Made by a program: the position numbers and the translations under genes. From Mallotus nudiflorus (taxonomy: Eukaryota > Streptophyta > Magnoliopsida > Malpighiales > Euphorbiaceae), in NCBI GenBank assembly GCA_947683625.1, contig CANTUR010000937.1, forward strand, positions 62,001 through 126,000: 64,000 nucleotides of DNA. The letters run 5' to 3'. Each line of letters starts with the position of its first letter. Position 1 is the first letter of the stretch. This document shows, one piece after another, positions 50,584 to 61,100 of the stretch. A model generated the notes under the pieces. It made no database searches, was not told the DNA's origin, and was given only the letters and a program-made list of their open reading frames with translations.

Positions 50584-53500
50584 GCCCTTTGCAGCCCGCA
50601 CTATAGCCCAATCAGTCAGCTTCGATTTGATATATTATGGGCCCCGTGGGTCAACCGATGCCGCCACGAACGTCCATTTGAAGCCCACGTGCACAAGCTA
50701 ACTCTATCAAATCCATGGGCCTACACATGGGTTTTTTAGCCAAAAGATAAATCGCTATCGATGGCCTTTATAGCCCGCACCATAGCCCTCTCATTCATCT
50801 TCGATTTGATATATTATGGGCCCCGTTGATCAACCGATGCCACCACGAATGTCCATTTGAAGCACAAGTGCCCAAGCCCACTCGATCAAATCCATGGGCC
50901 TAAACATGGCTTTTTGGACCCAAAGACAAATCGCTGTAGATGGGTTTTATAGCCCGCACTATAACCCTCTGAGTCAGCTTCGATTTGATATATTATGGGC
51001 CCCGTGGGTCAACCGATGCCCGCCACGAACATCCATTTGAAGCCCAAGTGTACAAGCCCACTCTATCAAATCCATGGGACTACACATGGGTTTTTGGGCC
51101 CAAAGACAAATCGCTACCGTTGGCCTTCATAGCTCGTGTTATAGCCCTCTCAGTCAGCTTCGATTTGATATATTATGGGCCCCGTGGGTCAATCGATTCT
51201 GCCACGAACGTCCATTTGAAGCACAAGTGCCCGAGCCCACTCTACCAAATCCATGGGCCCACACATAGGTTTTTAGGCCCAAAGACAAATCGCTATCAAT
51301 GGCCTTTATAGCTCGCACTATAGCACTATCAGTCAGCTTCGATTTGATATATGATGGGCCCCGTAGGTCAACCGATGCCGCCACGAACGTCCATTTGAAG
51401 CACAACTGCCCAAGCCCACTCTATCAAATCCATGGGCCAAAACATGGCTTTTTGGGCCCAAAGAAAAATTATTTTAGATGGGTTTTATAGCCCGCACTAT
51501 AGCCCTCTGAGTCAGCTTCGATTTGATATATTATGGGCCCCGTGGGTCAATCGATGCCCCACGAACATCCATTTGAATCCCAAGTGCGTAAGCCTACTCT
51601 ATCAAATCCATGGGCCTACACTTGGGTTTTTGGGCCCAAAGACAAATCGCTATCGATGCCCTTTGCAGCCCGCACTATAGCCCTATCAGTCAGCTTCGAT
51701 TTGATATATTATGGGCCCCGTGGGTCAAACGATGTCGCCACGAACGTCCATTTGAAGCCCAAGTGCACAAGCCAACTCTATCAAATCCGTGGGCCTACAC
51801 ATGGGTTTTTGGGCCCAAAGACAAATCGCTATCGATGGCCTTTATAGCCCGCACCATAGCCCTCTCATTCAACTTCGATTTGATATATTATGGGCCCCGT
51901 TGATCAACCGATGCTGCCACGAACGTCCATTTGAAGAACAAGTACCCAAGCCCACTCTATCAAATCCATGGGCCTAAACATGGCTTTTTGGGCCCAAAGA
52001 CAAATCGCTGTAGATGGGTTTTATAGCCCGCACTATAGCCCTCTGAGTCAGCTTCGATTTGATATATTACGGGCCCCGTGGGTCAACCGATGCCGCCACG
52101 AATGTCCATTTGAAGCACAAGTGCCCAAGCCCACTCTATCAAACCCATGGGCCTAAACATGGCTTTTTGGGCCCAAAGATAAATCGCTGTAGATGGGTTT
52201 TATAGCTCGCACTATAGCCCTCTGAGTCAGCTTTGATTTGATATATTATGGGCCCCGTGGGTCAACTGATGCCGCCACGAAATTCCATTTGAAGCCCAAG
52301 TGTGCAAGCCCACTCTATCAAATCCATGGGCCTACACATGGGTTTTTGGGCCCAAAGACAAATCGCTATCGATGGCCTTCATAGCCCGTACTATAGCCCT
52401 CTCAGTCGGCTTTGATTTTATATACTATGGGCCCCGTGGGTCAACCGATGCCGCCACGAATGTCCATTTGAAGCACAAGTGCCCAAGCCCACGCTATCAA
52501 ATCCATGGGCTTAAACATGGCTTTTTGGGCCCAAAGACAAATTGTTGTAGATGGGTTTTATAGCCCGCACTATAGCCCTCTGAGTCAGCTTCGATTTGAT
52601 ATATTATGGGCCCCGTGGGTCAATCGATGCCGCCACGAATGTCCATTTAAAGTACAAGTGCCCAAGCCCACTTTATCAAATCCATGGGCCTAAACATGGC
52701 TTTTTGGGCCCAAAGAGAAATCATTGTAGATGGGTTTTATAGCTCGTACTATAGCCCTCTGAGTCATCTTTGATTTGATATATTATGGGCCTCGTGGGTC
52801 AACCGATGCCGCCACGAAAGTCCATTTGAAGCCCAAGTGTGCAAGCCCACTCTGTCAAATCCATGGGCGTACACATGGGTTTTTGGGTCCAAAGACCAAT
52901 CACTATCGATGGCTTTCAGAGCTCGTACTATAGCCCTCTCAGTCAGCTTTGATTTTATATACTATGGGCCCCGTGGGTCAACCGATGCCACCACGAACGT
53001 CCATTCGAAGCACAAGTGCGCAAGCCCACTCTATCAAATCCATGGTCCTACACATGGGTTTTTGGGCCCACAGACAAATCGCTATCAATGGCATTTATGG
53101 CGCGCACTATAGCCCTATCACTCAGCTTCGATTTGATATATTATAGGCCCCGTGGGTCAACCGATGCCGCCACGAATGTCCATTTGATGCACAAGTGCCC
53201 AAGCCCACTCTATCAAATCCATAGGCCTAAACATGGCTTTTTGGGCCCAAAGACAAATCGCTATAGATTACCGTTATAGTCTGCACTGTAGCCCTCTGAG
53301 TCAGCTTCGATTTGATATATTATGGGCCTCGTGGGTCAACTGATGCCGCCACGAATGTCCATTTGAAGCCCAAGTGCGCAAGCCCACTCTATCAAATCCA
53401 TGGGCCTACACATGGGTTTTTGGGCCCAAAGACAAATCGCTAATGATGGCCTTCATAGCCGGCACTGTAGCCCTATCAGTCAGCTTTGATTTGATATATT

Positions 53501-53827
53501 ATAGGCCTCGTGGGTCAACCGATGCCGCCACGAACGTCCATTTGAAGCACAAGTGCCAAAGCCCACTCTATCAAATCCATGGGCCTACACGTGAGTTTTT
53601 GGGCACAAAGAAAAATCGCTAGCGATGGCCATTATAGCCCGCACTATAGCCCTATCAGTCAGCTTCGATTTGATATATTATGGGCCCCGTGGATCAACCG
53701 ATGCCGCCATGAACGTCCATTTGAAGCACAAGTGCCCAAGCCCACTCTATCAAATCCATAGGCTTAAACTTGGCTTTTTGGGCCCAAAGACAAATCGCTG
53801 TAGATGGGCTTTATAGCCCGCACTATA
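50584..53827 (+). repeat. 3244-bp tandem duplication, copy 1
   Basis: Begins at GCCCTTTG (50584-50591, within GATGCCCTTTGCAGCCCGCA) and ends just before the same octamer at 53828. Its ordered variants all recur 3244 bp later: GCCCACGTGCACAAGCTAACTC, the GTAGATGGGTTTTA units, GATTCTGCCACG, AAAAATTATTTTAGATGG, GCCCCACGAACATCC and CACGTGAGTTTTTGGG. The distance is 18 monomers plus 22 bp, so the copies are out of monomer register with each other. Confidence 0.92.
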
Positions 53828-53835
53828 GCCCTTTG
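53828..53835 (+). other. Out-of-register duplication junction with 8-bp microhomology
   Basis: The sequence reads CACTATAGCCCTTTGCAGCC. Its left part matches the end of the second copy (CACTATAGCCCTTTGAGTCA near 57066-57085; the octamer is at monomer positions 158-165). Its right part matches the start of the first copy (GATGCCCTTTGCAGCCCGCA at 50581-50600; positions 136-143). The only shared bases at the switch are GCCCTTTG. The 22-bp shift between these positions explains the extra 22 bp. Confidence 0.93.
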
Positions 53836-56800
53836 CAGCCCGCACTATAGCCCTATCAGTCAGCTTCGATTTGATATATTATGGGCCCCGTGGGTCAACC
53901 GATGCCGCCACGAACGTCCATTTGAAGCCCACGTGCACAAGCTAACTCTATCAAATCCATGGGCCTACACATGGGTTTTTTAGCCAAAAGACAAATCGCT
54001 ATCGATGGCCTTTATAGCCCGCACCATAGCCCTCTCATTCATCTTCGATTTGATATATTATGGGGCCCCGTTGATCAACCGATGCCACCACGAATGTCCA
54101 TTTGAAGCACAAGTGCCCAAGCCCACTCGATCAAATCCATGGGCCTAAACATGGCTTTTTGGACCCAAAGACAAATCGCTGTAGATGGGTTTTATAGCCC
54201 GCACTATAACCCTCTGAGTCAGCTTCGATTTGATATATTATGGGCCCCGTGGGTCAACCGATGCCGCCACGAACATCCATTTGAAGCCCAAGTGTGCAAG
54301 CCCACTCTATCAAATCCATGGGACTACAAATGGGTTTTTGGGCCCAAAGACAAATCGCTACCGTTGGCCTTCATAGCTCGTGTTATAGCCCTCTCAGTCA
54401 GCTTCGATTTGATATATTATGGGCCCCGTGGGTCAATCGATTCTGCCACGAACGTCCATTTGAAGCACAAGTGCCCGAGCCCACTCTACCAAATCCATGG
54501 GCCCACACATAGGTTTTTAGGCCCAAAGACAAATCGCTATCGATGGCCTTTATAGCTCGCACTATAGCACTATCAGTCAGCTTCGATTTGATATATGATG
54601 GGCCCCGTAGGTCAACCGATGCCGCCACGAACGTCCATTTGAAGCACAACTGCCCAAGCCCACTCTATCAAATCCATGGGCTTAAACATGGCTTTTTGGG
54701 CCCAAAGAAAAATTATTTTAGATGGGTTTTATAGCCCGCACTATAGCCCTCTGAGTCAGCTTTGATTTGATATATTATGGGCCCCGTGGGTCAATCGATG
54801 CCCCACGAACATCCATTTGAATCCCAAGTGCGCAAGCCTACTCTATCAAATCCATGGGCCTACACTTGGGTTTTTGGGCCCAAAGACAAATCGCTATCGA
54901 TGCCCTTTGCAGCCCCCACTATAGCCCTATCAGTCAGCTTCGATTTGATATATTATGGGCCCCGTGGGTCAAACGATGCCGCCACGAACGTCCATTTGAA
55001 GCCCAAGTGCACAAGCCAACTCTATCAAATCCGTGGGCCTACACATGGGTTTTTGGGCCCAAAGACAAATCGCTATCGATGGCCTTTATAGCCGCACCAT
55101 AGCCCTCTCATTCAACTTCGATTTGATATATTATGGGCCCCGTTGATCAACCGATGCTGCCACGAACGTCCATTTGAAGAACAAGTGCCCAAGCCCACTC
55201 TATCAAATCCATGGGCCTAAACATGGCTTTTTGGGCCTAAAGACAAATCGATGTAGATGGGTTTTATAGCCCGCACTATAGCCCTCTGAGTCAGCTTCGA
55301 TTTGATATATTATGGGCCCCGTGGGTCAACCGATGCCGCCACGAATGTCCATTTGAAGCACAAGTGCCCAAGCCCACTCTATCAAACCCATGGGCCTAAA
55401 CATGGCTTTTTGGGCCCAAAGATAAATCGCTGTAGATGGGTTTTATAGCTCGCACTATAGCCCTCTGAGTCAGCTTTGATTTGATATATTATGGGCCCCG
55501 TGGGTCAACTGATGCCGCCATGAAAGTCCATTTGAAGCCCAAGTGTGCAAGCCCACTCTATCAAATCCATGGGCCTACACATGGGTTTTTGGGCCCAAAG
55601 ACAAATCGCTATCGATGGCCTTCATAGCCCGTACTATAGCCCTCTCAGTCGGCTTTGATTTTATATACTATGGGCCCCGTGGGTCAACCGATGCCGCCAC
55701 GAATGTCCATTTGAAGCACAAGTGCCCAAGCCCACGCTATCAAATCCATGGGCTTAAACATGGCTTTTTGGGCCCAAAGACAAATTGTTGTAGATGGGTT
55801 TTATAGCCCGCACTATAGCCCTCTGAGTCAGCTTCGATTTGATATATTATGGACCCCGTGGGTCAATCTATGCTGCCACGAATGTCCATTTAAAGTACAA
55901 GTGCCCAAGCCCACTTTATCAAATCCATGGGCCTAAACATGGCTTTTTGGGCCCAAAGAGAAATCATTGTAGATGGGTTTTATAGCCCGTACTATAGCCC
56001 TCTGAGTCATCTTTGATTTGATATATTATGGGCCTCGTGGGTCAACCGATGCCGCCACGAAAGTCCATTTGAAGCCCAAGTGTGCAAGCCCACTCTGTCA
56101 AATCCATGGGCCTACACATGGGTTTTTGGGTCCAAAGACAAATCACTATCGATGGCTTTCAGAGCTCGTACTATAGCCCTCTCAGTCAGCTTTGATTTTA
56201 TATACTATGGGCCCCGTGGGTCAACCGATGCCGCCACGAACGTCCATTTGAAGCACAAGTGCGCAAGCCCACTCTATCAAATCCATGGTCCTACACATGG
56301 GTTTTTGGGCCCACAGACAAATCGCTATCAATGGCATTTATGGCGCGCCCTATAGCCCTATCAGTCAGCTTCGATTTGATATATTATAGGGCCCCGTGGG
56401 TCAACCGATGCCGCCACGAACATCCATTTGATGCACAAGTGCCCAAGCCCACTCTATCAAATCCATAGGCCTAAACATGGCTTTTTGGGCCCAAAGACAA
56501 ATCGCTATAGATTACCGTTATAGTCCGCACTGTAGCCCTCTGAGTCAGCTTCGATTTGATATATTATGGGCCTCGTGGGTCAACTGATGCCGCCTACGAA
56601 CGTCCATTTGAAGCCCAAGTGCGCAAGCCCACTCTATCAAATCCATGGGCCTACACATGGGTTTTTGGGCCCAAAGACAAATCGCTAATGATGGCCTTCA
56701 TAGCCGGCACTGTAGCCCTATCAATCAGCTTTGATTTGATATATTATAGGCCTCGTGGGTCAACCGATGCCGCCACGAACGTCCATTTGAAGCACAAGTG

Positions 56801-57072
56801 CCAAAGCCCACTCTATCAAATCCATGGGCCTACACGTGAGTTTTTGGGCACAAAGAAAAATCGCTAGCGATGGCCTTTATAGCCCGCACTATAGCCCTAT
56901 CAGTCAGCTTCGATTTGATCTATTATGGGCCCCGTGGATCAACCGATGCCGCCATGAACGTCCATTTGAAGCACAAGTGCCCAAGCCCACTCTATCAAAT
57001 CCATAGGCTTAAACTTGGCTTTTTGGGCCCAAAGACAAATCGCTGTAGATGGGCTTTATAGCCCGCACTATA
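53828..57072 (+). repeat. 3244-bp tandem duplication, copy 2
   Basis: Repeats the preceding block and ends at GCCCTTTGAGTCAG (57073-57086), the intact form of the sequence cut at the junction. It is 3245 bp between octamers, with small private indels (for example GCCGCCTACGAACG near 56593 and a lost C in TATAGCCGCACC near 55089). Confidence 0.92.
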
Positions 57073-57094
57073 GCCCTTTGAGTCAGCTTCAATT
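56557..57094 (+). repeat. Trimer tandem duplication, copy 1 (538 bp)
   Basis: Three monomers, with markers CACGTGAGTTTTTGGGCACA, CGCTAGCGATGG and CGCTGTAGATGGGC, that recur in the next 539 bp. One extra T in GCCGCCTACG explains 538 rather than 537. Confidence 0.85.
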
Positions 57095-57633
57095 TGATAT
57101 ATTATGGGCCCCGTGGATCAACCGATGCCGCCACGAACGTCCATTTGAAGCCCAATGTGCGCAATCCCACTCTATCAAATCCATGGGCCTACACATGGGT
57201 TTTTGGGCCCCAAAGACAAATCGCTATCGATGGCCTTCATAGCCGGCACTGTAGCCCTATCAGTCAGCTTTGATTTGATATATTATGGGCCTCCTGGGTC
57301 AACCGATGCTGCCACGAACGTCCATTTGAAGCACAAGTGCCAAAGCCCACTCTATCAAATCCATGGGCCTACACGTGAGTTTTTGGGGGCAAAGAAAAAT
57401 CGCTAGCGATGGCCTTTATAGCCCGCACTATAGCCCTATCAATCAGCTTCGATTTGATATATTATGGGCCCCGTGGATCAACCGATGCCGCCATGAACGT
57501 CCATTTGAAGCATAAGTGCCCAAGCCCACTCTATCAAATCCATGGGCTTAAACATGGCTTTTTGGGCCCAAAGACAAATCGTTGTAGATGGGCTTTATAG
57601 CCCGCACTATAGCCCTTTGAGTCAGCTTCAATT
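57095..57633 (+). repeat. Trimer tandem duplication, copy 2 (539 bp)
   Basis: Follows copy 1 directly. It has two single-base insertions (GCCCAATGTGCGC near 57155 and GGGCCCCAAAG near 57210), giving 539 bp. The corresponding region near 53.3-53.8 kb has only one copy, so this step is later than, or restricted to, the second 3244-bp copy. Confidence 0.83.
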
Positions 57634-58119
57634 TGATATATTATGGGCCTCGTGGGTCAACCGATGCCACCACGAACGTCCCTTTGAAGCCCAAGTGCGC
57701 AAGCCCACTCTATCAAATCCATGGGCCTACACATGGGTTTTTGGGCACAAAGAAAAATTGCTATCAATGGTCTTTATGGCCCGCACTATAGCCCTATCAG
57801 TCAGCTTCAATTTGATATATTATGGGCCCCATGGGTCAACTGATGCCGCCGACGAACGTCCATTTGAAGCACAAGTGCCCAAGCCCACTCTATCAAATCC
57901 ATGGGCCTACACATGGGTTTTTGGGCACAAATACAAATCGCTATCGATGGCCTTTATAGCCCGCACTATAGCCCTATCAGTCAGCTTCGATTTGATATAT
58001 TTTGGGCCCTCTGGGTCAACCGATGCCGCCACGAACGTCCATTTGAAGCACTAGTTACCAAGCCCACTCTATCAAATCCATGGGCCTACACATGGGTTTT
58101 TGGGCACAAATACAAATCG

Positions 58120-58160
58120 CTATCGTTGGCCTTTATAGCCCGCACTATAGCCCCATCAGT
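58120..58160 (+). other. Junction opening the second 11.86-kb copy
   Basis: Left of here the unit reads GGGCACAAATACAAATCGCT followed by ATCGTTGG, as near 38.1 kb. From the shared GGCCTTTATAGCCCGCAC onward it follows 46271, including CCCCATCAGTCCGC and the GTCCTTTGAAG deletion. The switch is in monomer register. Confidence 0.8.
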
Positions 58161-61100
58161 CCGCTTTGATTTGATATATTATGGGCCCCGTGGGTCAACC
58201 GATACCGCCACGAACGTCCTTTGAAGCACAAGTGCCCAAGCCCACTGCATCAAATCCATGGGCCTACACATGGGTTTTTGGGCCCAAAGACAAATCGCTA
58301 GCGATGGCCTTTATAGCCCGCACTATAGCCCTATCAGTCAGCTTCGATTTGATATATTATGGGCCCCGTGGGTCAACCGATGCCGCCACGAACGTCCATT
58401 TGAATCACAAGTGCCCAAGCCCACTCTATCAAATCCATGGGACTAAACATGGCGTTTTGGGCCCAAAGACAAATCGCTACAGATGAGCTTTATAGCCCGC
58501 ACCATAGCCCTCTTAGTCAGCTTCGATTTGATATATTATGGGCCCCGTGGGTCAACCGATGCCACCACAAACGTCCATTTGAAGCACAAGTGCCCAAGCC
58601 CACTCTATCAAATCCATGGGCCTAAACATGGCTTTTTGGGCCCAAAGACAAATTGCTATAGATGGGCATTATAGCCCGCACTGTAGCCCTCTGAGTCAGC
58701 TTCGATTTGATATATTATGGGCCCCGTGGGCCAACCGATGCCGCCACGAACCTCCATTTGAAGCCCAAGTGCGCAAGCCCACTCTATCAAATCCATGGGC
58801 CTACACATGGATTTTTGGGCCCAAAGACAAATCGCTATCGATGGCCTTCATAGCTGGCACTATAGCCCTATCAGTCAGCTTTGATTTGATATATTATGGG
58901 CCTCGTGGGCCAACCGATGCCACCACGAACGTCCATTTGAAGCACAAGTGCCCAAGCCCACTCTATCAAATCCATGGGCCTACACATGGGTTTTTGGGCC
59001 CAAAGACAAATCGCTAGCGATGGGCTTTATAGCCCGCACTATAGCCAAATCAGTCAGCTTCGATTTGATATATTATGGGCCCCGTGGATCAACCGATGCC
59101 GCCATGAACGTCCATTTGAAGCACAAGTGCCCAAGCCCACTCTATCAAATCCATGGGCTTAAACATGGCTTTTTGGGCCCAAAGACAAATCGCTGTAGAT
59201 GGGCTTTATAGCCCGTACTATAGCCCTCTGAGTCAGCTTCAATTTGATATATTATGGGCCCCGTGGGTCAACCGATGCCGCCACGAACGTCCATTTGAAG
59301 CCCATGAGCGCAAGCCCACTCTATCAAATCCATGGGCCTACACATGGGTTTTTGGGCTCAAAGAAAAATCATTATCAGTGGCCTTTATGGCCCACACTAT
59401 AGCCCTATCAGTCATCTTCAATTTGATATATTATGGGCCCCGTGGGTCAACCGATGCCGCCACGAACGTCCATTTGAAGCACAAGTGCCCAAGCCCACTC
59501 TATCAAATCCATGGGCCTACACATGGGTTTTTGGGCCCAAATACAAATCGCTATCGTTGGCCTTTATAGCCCGCACTATAGCCCTATCAGTCAGCTTCGA
59601 TTTGATATATTTTGGGCCCTGTGGGTCAACCGATGCCGTCACGAACGTCCTTTTTGAAGCACTAGTTACCAAGCCCACTCTATCAAATCCATAGGCCTAA
59701 ACATGGATTTTTGGGGCCAAAGACAAGTCCGCTATAGATGGGCTTTATAGCCCGCAGATTAGCCCTCTCAGTCAAGTTCGATTTGATATATTGTGGGCCC
59801 CGTGGGTCAACCGATGCCGCCACGAACGTCCATTTAAAGCCCAAGTGCGCAAGCCCACTCTATCAAATCCATGGGCCTACACATGGGTTTTTGGGCCCAA
59901 AGACAAATCGCTATCGATGGTTTTTATAGCCCGTACTATAGCCTTATCAGTCAGCTTCAATTTGATATATTATGGGCACCGTGGGTCAATCGATGTCGCC
60001 ACGAACGTCTATTTGAAGCCCAAGTGCCCAAGCCCACTCTATCAAATCCATGGGCCAAAACATGGCTTTTTTGGGCCCATAGATAAATCGCCATAGATGG
60101 GCTCTATAGGCCGTACTATAGCCCTCTGAGTCAGCTTCAATTTGATACATTATGGGCCCCGTGGATCAACCGATGCCGCCATGAACGTCCATTTGAAGCC
60201 CAGGTGCGCAAGCCCTCTCTATCAAATCCATGGGCCTACACTTGGCTTTTTGGGCCCAAAGACAAATCGCTATCGATGGCCTTCATAGCCCATACCATAG
60301 CCCTCTCAGTCAGCTTCGATTTGATATATTATGGGCCCCGTTGATCAACCGATGCCGCCATGAACGTCCATTTGAAGCACAAGTGCCCAAGCCCACTCTA
60401 TCAAATCCATGGGCCTACACATGGGTTTTTAGGCCCAAAGACAAATCGCAATCGATGGCCTTTATTGCCCGCACTATAGCCCTATCAGTCAGCTTCGATT
60501 TGATATATTATGGGACCTGTGGGTCAACCGATGCCACCACGAACGTCCATTTGAAGCACAAGTGCCCAAGCCCACTCCATCAAATCCATAGGCATAAACA
60601 TGGATTTTTGGGCCCAAAGACAAATCGCTATAGATGGGCTTTATAGGCCGCACTATAGCCCTGTGAGTCAGCTTCAATTTTGATATATTATGGGCCCCGT
60701 GGGTCAATCGATGCCACCACAAACATCCATTTGAAGCCCAAGTGCGCAAGCCGACTCTATCAAATCCATGGGCCTACACATGGGTTTTTGGGCCCAAAGA
60801 CAACTGGCTTTCGATGGTCTACGTAGCCCGCACCATACCCCTCTCAGTTAGATTCGATTTCATATATTATGGGCCCTGTGGATCAACTGATGCCGCCACG
60901 AACGTCCATTTGAAGCCCAAGTGCGCAAGCCCACAATCAAATCCATAGGCCTAAACATAGGTTTTTGGGCCCGAAAACATGGGTTTTTGGGCACGAAGAT
61001 AAACCGCTATAGACGACATTCATAGCAACCCATTATAGCCCTCTGAGTCAGCTTCGATTTGATATATTATAGGCCCCGTGGGTCAAATGATGCCGCCACG

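Larger units (their letters stand above)
46271..58127 (+). repeat. 11.86-kb higher-order unit, copy 1
   Basis: Sequence from about 46271 recurs from about 58128 at offsets of 11858 to 11866 bp, continuing to the window end. The unit is about 66 monomers: one long unit, a 22-bp out-of-register insertion at 53828-53835, and small indels explain the excess over 66 x 179. It contains parts of the 9544- and 5409-bp duplications and the whole 3244-bp tandem duplication, so it formed after them or was exchanged with them. Confidence 0.85.
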
